A DNA stretch of 64,000 nucleotides from Voacanga thouarsii (Eukaryota; Streptophyta; Magnoliopsida; Gentianales; Apocynaceae). Positions 22,351 through 34,918 of the stretch are shown piece by piece (positions within the stretch are counted from its first letter, which is position 1; the number at the start of each line of letters is the position of its first letter). The notes under the pieces were generated by a model. It was not told the origin of the DNA. It saw only the letters and a list, made by a program, of their open reading frames with translations, and searched no databases. Where the stretch lies: assembly GCA_026120185.1 (NCBI GenBank), contig JANUWF010001497.1:3460501-3524500 (forward strand), in the 5' to 3' direction. The translations under genes were made by a program, and so were the position numbers.

Positions 22351-24060
22351 TCTCGTTGCTATTTCTACTAGAAAAATTATTTTCTATTCAATCCACAGGC
22401 TATCTCCCTATTTTCACCCCGGGCAAAAATTACCATTTTGCCGCTCTCACACAATACTCACCAACAAGACTTCAAGACAATAAAACCCAAATCCAGAACA
22501 CATAAAAATTCATATGAGAATATATTTAACCATGAAATAAATTATGATATGCATCCCAACCTCCTTACTCTAAGGTTGGTTTCGATTGGGGTTTCACAAT
22601 TACTGTTTCTACCATTTTTGACGTTCCATTGTCCGTTTACCGCTAAACCTACACCAAACATCATTTTCGAGTTAATTGGTGTTCGGCTAAAAAATAACCG
22701 ACAGTTAGCCGACGTAGCTGATGTCCGACAGACGTTTAGCTGATGGTTGGCCAATAGGGCCGACGATTAAGGAAAACTTTCAATTTTCGTTCTTGTCCTT
22801 TTTTCGTTGTTTGTTCGATTCTTTCATTTTCCTTTTCCATATCATTTTTCCCTTCATAAACAAGGGGTTCACCTCATATTTCCAAATTATTTCATCCAAA
22901 ATCACACAATTAATCATCCTTAAATTCGTCCATGTTCCAAGCAAAATTCTGAAATTTTGTTGTTTTGACACATGATTTTGTTTTGGACATAACTTTCATC
23001 CTACAACTCCAATTGAGCTCTATGATATTCCAAAATGACTGTAAGACTCTTAAATTTAATTCTAAATTGACCTTTTTCAGAGTTCTAGTCTTCATGACTC
23101 ATTACTATGAAAAAATAGCCCTAGTAGTTTCTAATTTTTAATACATTTCCACAAAACAACATCACCTACTTGTGCTTCTTGATTCATAACACCTATTTAA
23201 CCTTTAACCCATTTCATTTCCCTTCAAACAACCTTAATTCTTCATATTTTCAAGTTCAAGAAAGCTGCTAAGTTCTTATACAAATAACATATAATTAACA
23301 TTAACGTTAAAAAAACAATCATAATCTATTTTCTTTAACATTTAACCCCATTTTTATCCCAACTTTACCATCTTTCTTCTCAATTATGAACAACCCTTTA
23401 AATTACCATTCAAATACCCTTATTCACCATACAAAATATAGCCTATGAATCCTTTATCCAACCGGTACACACACTTTCACACATGAAAGTCTCATATAGT
23501 ACACAATAATCATTTTAATCATCACAAATCTCACATTTTCGTGTTATAATTCATATCAAAATGGTCACTGTAATGAAATCTATAACTTTAATTCTTGAAG
23601 CATAGGATTTTACCTTGTGTATGAGGTGTTCTAGCTTGAATTTGCTCCAAGAATCTCCAACTTCTTCAAGAACAATATTTTCTCTCTCCTTTTCCAATTT
23701 GTCATGATTTTTCCTTTCTTTTTCTTCCTTATTTCTTCCTTCCTTCTTCTTTTTTGCTCTTGGCTGCTTTTTACACTAATTCCACCGCCATTCTTGGTCA
23801 AAATAATGACCAATAGGATTTTGGTCAATTAAATGAATGGTGGTTACTTTACATGTGTCACGATCTCATTTTTTTCCACATTTTTCTTAATTTTTTTGCA
23901 AAAGTTATTTAAGAAGCCTTGCATGCATGAATATTTCATGCATCCTCTTATTATTTGATACTTTTCCTTGGCCACCAATCACAAGAAGCCACACGTCCCA
24001 TTTTTCAACCGCATTTTCCTATTTTCTTCAAAAATAACCAAAATCAGGTCCGTAACAAAA

Positions 24061-24082
24061 TTTTTTTTTTTTTTTTTTTTTT
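24061..24082. repeat. Poly-T run in G1 3' LTR
   Basis: 22 consecutive T (A on the LTR sense strand). The counterpart in the 5' LTR, about 54618-54640, is short and mixed, so the run grew after insertion or was an independent gain. Confidence 0.9.
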
Positions 24083-24491
24083 GCCATTTAACTCCAAAAA
24101 TTCCACTGAACCCATTGGCAACATTAAATTCTTCAATTCTTTCTCTACTTGGTCAAATTTGCAGTCGAAGTTGTGAGCGCAGTCAAAATGACAAAAATGC
24201 CCCCGATACCCCAAGTAACATAATTCACACCAAAACGTGTGTTTAATCACAATGATCAATTTCTCTTCTCAGCATACCCTCAAATTCTTATTTTATTAAT
24301 AATAGTAGCCTTTTGAATATTTAGGGTACAGGTAGAACAAATCCAATAATTACATCTAGGTCCCAACAAAATTTTATTTCACCAAAGTATTCGTTTCATT
24401 ACACCGACCAACTTATGTTTTGGACATCAATACAAATTCTCATTCTATTACAAATAGTAGCCAATCGAAAGTAAAAAGATAGGGTGTTACA

Positions 24492-24843
24492 TTCTCCCCT
24501 TCTTACAACAATTTCGTCCTCGAAATTTAGCTTACACTTGGAATAGTTTTGGGTACTTCTTCAATATCTTTGCCTCCGTTTCCCAAGTTGCATCTTGTAC
24601 AGGATGATGGTTCCACAACACTTTTACAAGTGAAATTTTCTTTATTCCACATACCCTTTTTAGTATATTCTAAGATCTTTATAAGCTTTTCCTCATACTT
24701 CAAGCTTGGAGTTATCTCAAGAATACAAGATCTCATTCTACAAATTCCAAATCTCTCTCTTACTTCGATTTACATAACTTTTTTGTCTACTTTGAGCCGC
24801 CTCCTTTTGCACTAACCTTTACAACTCTTCATGGGGTTTCAAT
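24492..24843 (-). pseudogene. G1 integrase C-terminus and chromodomain, collapsed
   Basis: Reading on the - strand from the solo-LTR insertion, the frame gives KPHEEL (an RNase H block), then directly KEAAQSRQKSYVNR, then DLEFVERDLVFLR. It then jumps to ILEYTKKG...ISLVKVLWNHH and QDATWETEAKILKKYP. The last part is the chromodomain (compare G2's VKVQWEHHSTQDATWE). Two deletions are visible against G2. One removes the RNase H end and the integrase zinc finger and catalytic core. The other removes about 80 codons between VFLR and ILEY. The polypurine stretch AAGAAGGGGAGAA precedes the LTR start TGTAACACCC at 24491. Confidence 0.8.
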
Positions 24844-26562
24844 TGTTAGTGTTGTGCCCTAGAGGCAATCACTTGTACATTGTATATGACACATTTTATC
24901 TTAATAAAATGCATTATTTATCTTACAATTTCTTTGTTTACTTTTAAGTAATATAACTGTTTGATAAAGTCCCTAGTACAACACTGTGTTAAGGAAATCA
25001 TGATAGAGATCATGATATGAAATTCCTAGTACACTGTATAGTGTTAGTACTTAAATAGTCCATAGTCATAGTATTAATGAGACAAGACATCATTAATGCG
25101 TTAAGACTAGCATGTGTTAGATATTTTGATTTGATCAGACGGTGGTTCTCATATCTGTGAGTATTGAGATACTCAAAGTTAACATATGGATACTTGTTAA
25201 TGGAATAAGTTCATTAGATGACCTAGCTATGAGATAATCACATGGATAACTATTTAGTGCCAGTGATATAATCTCAATATAGCAAACGTGCAAGTATCCT
25301 TAGACTTGAGATCTCCAAGGTACTTTGTTTACTGAGCATTGTACTTTGATTCCAATCTCTGGAGCTCGATCGAGGGCTGCCTATGGGATGGATATTGGGT
25401 ACATTATGAGGTAAATGAAAGTAGTTGAGAGGGTAAATAAAGGATTCACTACTCCTAATAGTAGGGGCGAATATCTCACGGCCACTTGTAGGAATTACTA
25501 CTGGAGAAGTCCTTGGCCAAGGCGATTATGTATTGGAAATAGTTTCAATTGATACACATCTAGAGTAGTGGGTTCCTAGTACAAGTTCTATTGTATTCGG
25601 GCCAAAATTAATTCTGGAGGGAGTTGGCACTAATTCCTCCAAACCGAATGAGATATTATATGGTGAAATGAGTTAATTGCACTGTAGTTTATTATTGAAA
25701 GGTTCATGTCAAGCCACTTGACTTCCTGGACTCTTGGGTGGTCATGATGTGTTGCTAGATACCACTCATGATCTGGGAATATGGGTTTATTAATTGATGA
25801 ATTAATAAACCAATCCTGATTAGAATTAATAGAAGTAATTCTAATTAATTATGAATTATTAATCTTAAAGACGTTTGGATTAATTCATTTTCACTACCAA
25901 TTGACTGGAAAGCCTAATAGGTCATACATAATAGAGGATTATATACTCAAGATATTATTTGATAACATAGTGGGATTTATTGCGAGAAAGAGAAGTTGTT
26001 GTAGATAAATTATAATAAGTTATAATTTGTGGTCCAAATTGTAATTGTGAGAACTTAATGTTTCCAATTACAATTAGGGAATTCTAATTATTTTAGGATT
26101 TCAATTTTTTCAGTGAATTTTTTGGTTTATATGATGATATAACCGAAACCTAGGAGGGTGATTCACATGGACGAAAATTGCAGTCGCCAAAAAATCTCTT
26201 CTCTTCTCTCCTCTCTCTCTCTCATTTTGCTAAAAACGAGAAGAGCCACCATCTTTTTCTGCTAGCACAGAAAATTTTGGTGCTTGAGTATTCCTCTGTG
26301 TGGATTTCTATTAGAGATAATTACACACTATGTTTATAGTGGTTGGACGTTCAACTCTTGTGGAGTTTGATCAAGAGAATTGCTGGATCCCGCCTCGACT
26401 TGAAGAAAAAAAATTTTGTTCTTCAGACGATCATAGAAATATAAAAAGCTATTACCTTTGATCTCTTTATGTCTTGTTTTTCACACATATGCGGATCCTG
26501 GAATGGTATCTCGTTTTATTTTCTGCTGCGCCATATACGATATGCGTGAGAAATAACTAACA
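24844..26562 (+). mobile_element. Solo copia (Angela-type) LTR in G1, TSD TCAAT
   Basis: It is bounded by TGTTAG at 24844 and CTAACA ending at 26562 (1719 bp), with perfect TCAAT duplications at 24839-24843 and 26563-26567. It is the same family as element B's LTR (9925-11672) in the opposite orientation. There is no primer-binding site or polypurine tract next to it, so it is a solo LTR. It splits G1's RNase H coding sequence between YISRK and LKPHEE. A CT-rich stretch lies near 26200-26225. Confidence 0.95.
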
Positions 26563-28200
26563 TCAATTTCCTAGAGATATAAGCTATTACCTTTATCTCT
26601 TGCACCAATCCTCCTCCCAATCCCTCTTTTGAAGCATTCGTATACATCTCATAAGATTTGTCCATCTTTGGCAATGCCAAAACAAGAGCAGAGTTTAACC
26701 TCTTCAGTTCCTAAAAACTTTTCTCACACTTCTCGGTCCACACATAAGGAACTTTCTTTTAGGTGAGTTAGGTTAAAGGTGACATTATCTTAGAGAATTT
26801 CTCAATAAATCTCCGATAATACCTAGCTAATCCTAGAAAACTTTGAATTTCAGTAGGAGTCTTAGGACATTTCCAATTTGTCACCGTCTCAACTTTTGCA
26901 AGATCTACTGTAATCCTATCCTTGGATATCACATATCCCAAGAATGCTACTTCCTGCAACTAAAACACACACTTACTGAATCTTACATACAATTTGGCCT
27001 TCCTTAACTTACCCAATACCTTCCGAAGATTCTATTCATGTTCTTGGGGATCTTTAGAGTACATCAGAATGTCATCTATAAATATAACCCCAAAATTATC
27101 TAAGTTCGGCTGGAATGTTCAGTGCATCAAGTCTATAAAAATAGCAGGGGCATTAGTAACACCAAAGGGCATCACTACAAACTCAAAATGCCCATATCGA
27201 GTGTTAAATGCAGTTTTTGGTATATTTTCTTCCCGAACTCGGACTTGGTAATATCCTTGCCTCAAGTCTAATTTCGAAAAATATCCAGCTCCTTATAGCT
27301 GGTCAAACAATTCGTCAACCATAGGCAACGGATATTTATTATTTACCGTCACTGCATTCAACCCTCGATAATCTATACACATTCGTAATGACCAATCTTT
27401 CTTCTTAACAAACAATACATGTGCTCCCCACGGTGAAGTACTTTGTCGAATAAACTCTTGCTCCATTAATTCCTGTAGTTATTTCTTGAGCTCCTATAAT
27501 TCTGTAAGTGCCATTCTATAAGGGGTCTTTGAAATTAGTTCTACCGATGGCACTAGGTCAATGGAAAACTCTACTTCTCTTTCCGGCGGTAACTCCTTCA
27601 ATTCCGCTTGAAAAACATCTAAATACTCATTCACTATAGGCACATCTTCAGGCTTCTTAACCTCTCATGGCTTGTTAATTACATAAGCCAGGTATCTTGT
27701 ACACCCTTTCCTAATCATCTTCCGGGCCTTAAGCCCTAATACAAATGCATTACTTTTCTTTCCAACTTCACTTACAAATTCCAATATAGGTTTCCCAAGC
27801 CGATGAAAATGTATTACCTTATATTTATAGTCAACTTGAGTATGATGTTAAGATAGTCAATCCATGCCCAAGATAGCATCATAATCCTCCATGGGTAAAC
27901 ATATAAAATCTCCTCCCAATACTTCATCTCCTACCAAGATCTTACAATTCCTATGTATTTTTTTCATTATTCATTTACTTTCCCAATGGAGTACTGACAA
28001 TCATTTCATATAAATTTTCTTCCCCTTTTATTCCCATAGAATAAAAAAAAAATGAATTGGTAACAAAGGAATACATAGAATTGAGGTCTACTAAGACTTT
28101 AGCATTATATCAAATTAAGGAGCGTACCTTCTACCACCGCAGTTTGGTTATCTATCTTCTCTAATGCCACCACCCGAGCATTTACTTGGGATTTTAGGGT
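26563..28200 (-). pseudogene. G1 protease, reverse transcriptase and start of RNase H
   Basis: The - strand frame, broken by stops, shows RT blocks in order. The FIDDILMYSKDPQEHE catalytic block (about 27082-27036, both Asp kept) is followed by QEVAFLGYVISKD (about 26955). Then comes TNWKCPKTPTEIQSFLGLARY and YRRFIEKFSKIMSPLT, ending the open stretch 26959-26768. RNase H starts with TNASKEGLGG near 26620 and VIAYISRK at the insertion site. Upstream (27300-27600) lie the PYRMAL- and LKKQLQELMEQ-like RT start. Further upstream (27650-28130) is the retropepsin region, very degraded. Compared with G2 the same order holds with many more stops. Confidence 0.85.
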
Positions 28201-29224
28201 CTAGCTCTAGAGGTAGAAGCTTGTCCTAGATTCCCCTTTCCAAATCCTAACCTCTGTCCTTGGCTATTACCCCCAGGTCGACTCTATCCTCTTACCCTCC
28301 GTGAGTGAGGGCAATAAAAACTCTTGTGCCCTACCTCTCCACAATTAAAGCATTTAAAAGGGCGGTTGTCCTCAATCGAGCGTCCTTTTCTTTCTCCTAC
28401 CATCGGGGCCCTCCAGACATTTTCTGACTCATATCTCGATATCCACCTTGGTCTCTCTCGCCTGTCTGTTCAATATTAGCCATTTCTATCCTAGAGGCCA
28501 TCTCCACTGTAGTATTGTAACTGGTAGGAGCCATACTTGCTAATTCTCTCTTCAACTTTGGTCATAAGCCCTTCACAAAACGTCTAACCCTGTCTGCTTT
28601 TGAATGGACTAGAAGTGGGTAATATTTTGACAATCTAGTAAATTCAGCAGCATATTGCCCTACCATATGGCCTCCTTACCGAAAAGCTTGAAATTCATCC
28701 TCCTTCCTCTTTACCACCCAACTAGGAATGAATTTCTTCTTAAAGCTAGCTTTAAAATCTGTCCACTCCTACTCCCGTTAATCCTTTTCTCTTGCCCACC
28801 AATCTTAGGCAGGTCCTTTCAATTGAAATGTAGCAAGTTGTACTTTCCTTTGCTCCGAATAATTCAAGGCTGCAAAAATCTTTTCTATTTGTTCAATCTA
28901 ACTTTCAACCTCCTATTCCAAATTAGGTTGCCCATGAAACTGTGGAGGGTGAAATTTCAAAAAGCGTTCAAAAGCTTGATCTGAGTCAACTTCTCTTTGT
29001 TAACTTTTCCTACTCATACCCTCATTCACCCTAGCATGCTCATTTGCTCTAGCGGCAGTTTTAGTTAACTGTTGGATAATATTAGCCATCTTTTGAAAGG
29101 TTTAGAACATAGGTCGGTCCAAAGTTGTAAGGTGGGGACCTTCCACATGCAATTCCTCCTCTCTCAGCTCAGGGTTATTTCAAGTAGTTCGGGTTGATCG
29201 TCTGGAAATTCGTTTAGGAGGCAT
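28201..29224 (-). pseudogene. G1 gag with CCHC zinc knuckle
   Basis: A start codon at 29224 opens MPPKRISRRSTRTT, similar in style to G2's MAPKRRAASSSRR. The zinc knuckle reads CFNCGEVGHKS on the - strand at about 28351-28321. Between them are Trp- and Arg-rich capsid blocks equivalent to G2's ERMVKFATFRLRGLARAW, here in several frames. The + strand open frame 28655-28984 is a shadow of this region. Gag would form the capsid around the element RNA; this copy cannot, because of stops and frameshifts. Confidence 0.75.
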
Positions 29225-29431
29225 TTATACATTTCATAAGATTTTACCGATATAACAATATGGCATAGCTCAAAAGCAATCATAAAAATGGGCACAGTGC
29301 ATATAGCAAAACATAACATATATTTATTCTCATTTATCGCAAGTCAGTGCAAAATTTGTGTGCCGAGCACGCAGTCATATACATTGGTTAAACTGTGCAT
29401 ATCCCACTACATATATCTACATCTCATCCTC

Positions 29432-29710
29432 CTACTCATCATCATCGCTGTCTGAAATGGGAGATCCTGAATCAGTAGAAACTATATAAGACTCTGCTGT
29501 ATCAACCTCCTCATCTCCACCCATATCTGGGTGCAACCAAGCCAATAGTTCTGGGTATATCTCTAAATCCTCTTCATGCTCCTCAACCACAGGTACCGCC
29601 TCCTCGGTACCTCCTGATCCTTTCCCGCCTCTGCAGTCTCCAAACCTGGTATCTCTTCCTCAAGTACTCCCGATACATCCCCTTCAAACACCTCCTCATC
29701 ATCTCAGACA
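29432..29710 (-). pseudogene. G1 acidic pre-gag ORF remnant
   Basis: Between the primer-binding site and gag, the - strand has an acidic frame with one frameshift. It runs from DDEEVFEGDVSGVLEEEIPG through VVEEHEEDLEIYPELLAWLH and ends SGSPISDSDDDE followed by a stop at 29432. G2 carries an acidic ORF remnant with a similar ending at the same place (42322-42782). No domain is recognised and the function is unknown. It could be a leader ORF of this lineage or a chance reading of acidic-biased sequence. Confidence 0.5.
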
Positions 29711-30172
29711 ACACCGCACCGTTGCGGACGCTATCCTCCTTATCATCACCTTGATAGCATGGTACAATATCGCCATCAACCTTATCAGAATCGCCACTTA
29801 TCTTCTCTATCTAACTATGTGGCGACGATGTTCTCTCAGAAGTAAGTGTTTTTTTTATTTTTTTTTCCAGACTAAGATATTGCACAAACAGAGTAATGAT
29901 GGGCACTGTCGGGTCAAACGCGTTCCCAGTAGGGTGGGGTGCATGCCCGGCCAAGTCCAGTCAAAAGAAAACATCCTGACACACCAGCTCAAAGATAGTC
30001 CTAATCCCCCCAAATCTTTTACACCCTCTCACCATTTTCTTCCTACCATCACTACACTCATCCATTGGGCACTTACCTTATTACTCCTATTTGTCATACC
30101 TTCACATTGAAAGATTTCTATCAATCTCTATGACGATATCACAACTCTATAAAACTATGCTATGATACCAAT
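29711..30172 (-). other. G1 primer-binding site and untranslated leader
   Basis: On the - strand the LTR ends GGGTGTTACA at 30173. After two bases comes TGGTATCATAGC (30170-30159), a one-base variant of the tRNA-Met primer-binding site. The remaining leader has no motif that I recognise; the open frame 29751-30110 on the + strand is a chance reading. Confidence 0.8.
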
Positions 30173-30287
30173 TGTAACACCCCTACTAAAGATAATAGTG
30201 GAAGCATACCAACATCGGGTGTCACCTCGTCCAGTCTCCAGGACAAGGGATCTATATAACAAAAATAACAGAGTATATATGTATATG

Positions 30288-30295
<8 letters not shown>

Positions 30296-30327
<32 letters not shown>
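30296..30327. repeat. (TA)n microsatellite in G1 5' LTR
   Basis: About 16 TA units; the 3' LTR has a shorter, interrupted tract at 16095-16122. Confidence 0.95.
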
Positions 30328-30331
<4 letters not shown>

Positions 30332-30945
30332 CCAAACTCAATATTATCCCATACTGATGGCCACACATAAACATATATCAGAGAATCTCTTACATGCCAC
30401 CTCTATATACGACAAAATAGAGTATATGATCAAAAGGAAAGCCGTCCAGACCTATACTACAGACTCGTGATATCATCCTTTTATCTGTAGGTCCGCAAAA
30501 CTCTAAATAGTACAAAAAGGTAAGATAAAAGACACGTGTGAGTAACAAATCACCAAGTGAGTCCTGTAGGTGCTAGTGCTTTTTGAAAGAACAGAGTACA
30601 TAAAACTTTTGTGGAGAAAGCATTTCATTTTCCATATATTTTCCAATTAGAGACAATTCCAGAACTTTTTAAAGAAGAGTTTATTCAGAACTCAATCATT
30701 TTTTAAAATGGTGTTTTAGTTTCAAAACATTCTCCTGATTTTCAAATCACAGCTACTTTTCCAACAAAAGGTCGGCCTGTATGCAAATTTCACAAGGCTT
30801 TGCTTTCAACATCATAGTCTTATTGTACTATGGACACAGGCCTATAGTACTTAACTGTGCATTGTCGAAAGGATAAGTGTAAACAAGCACAATACTGAGT
30901 AATTCAAAAGGTTTTCCCCACAATCGTAAGCCCAAGGATCCCAAT

Positions 30946-31125
30946 ACCAACCTTATTCACCATATGTCGGGGATCCTAATACCAACCTTACTCACCACTA
31001 TCAATGCCAACCATATTCACCAATATCAATGCCAACCTTACTCACCAGTATCAATGCCTACTTGACTCACCAGTATCAATGCCAACCTTACTTACATCAA
31101 TTCCAACTCGACTCATCGGTATTAA
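30946..31125 (-). repeat. 25-bp minisatellite, G1 5' LTR, first half
   Basis: Seven units of the AATGCCAACCTNACTCACC type, ending at the G2 insertion point in ...GGTATTAA. Confidence 0.9.
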
Positions 31126-33484
31126 TATAACACGCCACTACCTAAGCTCAACAAGGCCGTGGATGTCGCCCCGTCCAAAAGACAAGAGGTCTTTATAACT
31201 ATGACACCCAATCAACATAATGGAATAAAAATAATAATTTCAACTTAAATCTTATTACACCCCAAGAATTCAAAAACAAATCCAGAATAAAATTATTCAC
31301 TCTCAGCTCCCAAAACATTACACAAAAATAAATAATAACATTTTTTCCAAGGCAGGTAATAACTAGCTACTCATACCCATAGCAGGGTTGACCTGAAATC
31401 ATGGTAAAACGGGTGATGAGACAAAAATCTCAGCAAGTTCGTGTGTGCTTTGAGTGTCCAGTGAAAATAATTCGTGATTGCAAAGTATAAAATCTTCATA
31501 AGAGAAATACTGGCAAGCAATAAATAATTGTTAAAATTAAGAGTGGTGTTTTAGCTTTCCCAACCATACAGATACAATAAAATCAACTACTCAAAAGTGG
31601 TCATGGGTTACCACACGTTGGGCCCCATAACCAGTCTGAATGCCACACTTTGTGCAGACTGACAAAAGGTAGGTGATCGGCCTACCGAACAAGATACTCC
31701 TCCTTCTCTATACCCAAACAACAACCGATTTACCATTCCCGCAACACATAGTCACTTGACTAAAAATTTACAAGCTCGGACTGGCACGACTTACAAGACT
31801 GTCATCCTATCCGGGAAGGACTTACCCCTCAGAGGTGGCCACCTATTGAGAGACTCACTCTAACCCTTCAAAGACTAGTCCTAGCAGTCCACTCTTATTG
31901 AGTACTCAATGTAACTTACCCCACTTGTGGAAAAAGGAACAAAACATAGTTCCACTTGAAAATGGCAATTAAGGGTTTTCAAAGTCTTTGTCAAAATCAG
32001 TTTTAGAAAGAGTTTTGAGTTTGAGTAAATCTACTTGTTGAATTTCAAATAATTTGTTTGACGAAAATAAGATAGGAGACAATCCTCAATTGCCTTTACA
32101 GAAATGAGTGTCCATGCACTCTACATTTGGCTTGCCATAATAAACATTTTGCATCAAATAGGTTTGATGCAAGAGCTTACCTAATCCTTAGCTTGAGATA
32201 AAATAAAGGCCTTCAACAGCTGACCTAACCCCGCCTGGGGTAAATATAAATCATAATTAAACTCAAGCCAAAATTCACTTTCACAAATAAAACTATCTCA
32301 ACTCACTATAACCATGATCCTAGTGTCCTGAGCGTTAAGACCAGATAATAAATAAAAAGGGTTTATAAGCTAAGTATAGTTTGATATTAAAGTTATTAGA
32401 GTTTTGGGAAATATGTACTATTAAGTTGAAGGTTTAAATCTTGCTAAGAATAAATTAGAGTTTATTTGATGAAGAGTCCTAGGTAGTATTAGGTAAAATA
32501 ATGATTTATTAATAATTAATTGTTTGAAAATAATTGATAACAAAAATTAGTTGAAAATAAATTTTAATGGGTCTTGATTGGAAGATAATAAATAACTTTT
32601 AACAGGTTTTGATTAAAAGATAATAATTGAAAGATAATAAATTTTAATGGTATTTATGAATATAAGACTTACAAAATAAATATTATACTTATTATGATTA
32701 TTTATATAAAAGGCTTTATTTGATATTATTATTATTATATATAATATCTATATTTTATTTCTTAAAATAAAAGCTATCATTTATTTGACTAAAATATCCT
32801 TATTATATATAATAATCCAATTCTACCTTCCTAGGGCTTTCGAATTTACTAGCAAAAAAATTATAATATTAAATATTTTATTGATGAAATAAAATTATCT
32901 TAGGGACAACTAGATCATGATCATATTTCTATTGCTAACCACAATCATAAACATATACTCCACTTCAATTCATCAAATCATGAATAAAGGCATAGATCAA
33001 AATTTACCAAGACATGATCCAACCTCTACTAGCATAAACATAATCACGGCTTTAACAATCATACAAGAATATAAATCCTATTCACCACAGGTGACATAAT
33101 CTCTAACATGATAAATCACACAACCCAATCACGACATGGAGACATGCATTAAACCCTAAAACACCATACAATCAACCAAGACAATCAACTCATGCATCAA
33201 TCCCATCTCCATCATATACACACATTTATTCATTCTTCAATCTCAACTCATCACAACAATACATCCTCAACCCTCAAACATAATCCATCTCATTTCAATG
33301 TCACCTTAGAGACATGAATCTAGAATTTAAAAAGAGAGTTGAAGGAGCTTACTTGATTGATGAGAACCTTGGAGGAGTTTCGAATGGATCTCAACTCCTA
33401 GGAGACTAGATTCGTCCAAGAGAGATGAAGAAAGTATGGCCATTGTTGAAGAAATCATTCGGCCAAGAGATAGGGGTATTCGGC

Positions 33485-33487
<3 letters not shown>

Positions 33488-33523
<36 letters not shown>
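33488..33523. repeat. (GA)n microsatellite in G2 3' LTR
   Basis: About 18 GA units next to an ATTCGGC motif. It corresponds to the tract at 49893-49941 in the 5' LTR. Confidence 0.95.
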
Positions 33524-33526
<3 letters not shown>

Positions 33527-33803
33527 AGAGAGTGCATTAGCGTGCTTATACACATATATATTCATTAGAGATTTAGGATTAGTGGAGATGAAGTTGATTG
33601 AACAAGCTTACCTTGAAGGTGTTCCTGAGCCTTCACAAAAATATTAGTTTTTGATCCAAGAGAGAGAGTTGAATTTTGGAGTTTGATGTTAAAAGTGGTA
33701 TGAATGGATTCACGGCAGTGAGTAGATAAAATCTAGAATTTTTTTGAAGAAGATTGAAGTGGTTTGGAGTGGTATTAGGTGTATGGAACTAGTAGGTATT
33801 CTT

Positions 33804-34887
33804 TGTTGGATTGTATGCCCTTTTAGACTAGGTTTCTGATGTAAAATCGAATTATTTAATAAAAGAATTTATTTTCAAAAATTGTTTGTGAATTTACTTT
33901 TTGTTTGTGCACGATTTTCATTTAGAACAAACCCATTGTGTTTAAATAAGTGATCCATGTGAATGGTGGTCTTTCACAGTAAGGTATGGATCACGGGTTA
34001 TTTAACACATAAACATTTGTTCTTAACCTATTGATGAGACTGGGAACCTCATCATGTTTAGGTTATTATGTTATGAATTCCGAATGGGGAATGGCTTACC
34101 TTTAGCCAGTGGGTAGTCCACTCACTTCATGACATAAGCGTATTTCGAATACGTAGAACAGGACCTGTAGTAGTGGTTTCTCAAAGTACTATATGGTAGA
34201 AACCTAGACTACTACCGCTACAGCGTAGACTAGTACTCTACGACTTGAGTATGAGTTGGTGGTCTAGCGAAGCTGGAAGCATATACTTTGATTTTCTGTA
34301 GTTGAGGTTCTATCATAGGGCCAATATACTTGCATGTTGGGTATGTGTGACTAGTTAGTTAAGACAGACATATGCAAGATAGTTTCTGCACTATATCGCC
34401 CCTTGTGGTTGTCCGAATGGTCTAAATTATCCAGGGCCCTGGGAAACATGACTTGGATGTTTGCTTTAGGGTAGCTCCCTTGGAAAGCGGAAACACTCCA
34501 GGAAGTCGTGGATCATTGGACTAGAAGCCTAAGGATGGTAGATGTCATTTAGGGGGGTGTTAGTACACTTCTTCCTCTCTAAATGTACGGCGATGTGTAG
34601 AGGGGTATTTTAGTTATTTCACCTGTAGGTCGGAGACTTTGCAAATGCAGCATTGTCCTTGGGATCAATATTTCCTTATGGTGATATTAAGAAATATTTA
34701 AAATGCAAAATACAGCTATTTATATAGCAAGGGTATTTTGGTCTTTTTAGCAGCCAAGGCGATGTGTCTTTTTGGTCCTCGGGATAGCCCGTAAGTCCTA
34801 ACTATTTTTGGGTTGAGGAATTGGTCTCAGTTGAAGAGGATTTTATTTTATTCAGGAAGTCTAATTTATTATTGGACTGGAATAAAA

Positions 34888-34918
<31 letters not shown>

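Larger units (their letters stand above)
18075..22598 (-). mobile_element. S1: solo gypsy LTR (4.5 kb) in G1 3' LTR
   Basis: It is bounded by TGTAACACCCCGC at 18075 and GGGGTTTCACA ending at 22598; on the - strand it reads TGTGAAACCCC...GGGTGTTACA. Flanks are ATTAT (18070-18074) and ATTAC (22599-22603), a TSD with one change; the empty site is visible at about 53190. There is no primer-binding site, polypurine tract or coding region, so it is a solo LTR left by recombination between LTRs. Closest relatives here are S2 (45076-49721) and the partial copy at 60020. Contents: a 170-bp internal repeat (about 18490-18830), AT and GA microsatellites (19861-19888, 20620-20643), and a tRNA-like module (22284-22350). 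Confidence 0.9.
15988..24491 (-). repeat. 3' LTR of G1 (interrupted by S1)
   Basis: Parts 15988-18074 and 22599-24491 are continuous with each other when compared with 51888-55039, where the uninterrupted form reads across the S1 site (53180-53210). It contains a TA microsatellite (about 16095), the 25-bp minisatellite (16722-16965), degenerate roughly 55-bp repeats (17395-17790), a CpG-rich GCCGA cluster (22680-22765) and a T run (24061-24082). No coding function is seen; open frames such as 16348-16626 and 17167-17367 are antisense to the LTR and lie in low-complexity repeats. Confidence 0.9.

Noticed and set aside
29400..29760. Host gene exon with acidic protein
   Set aside because: It lies between the primer-binding site and gag of G1, and G2 has a counterpart at the same place, so it belongs to the elements.
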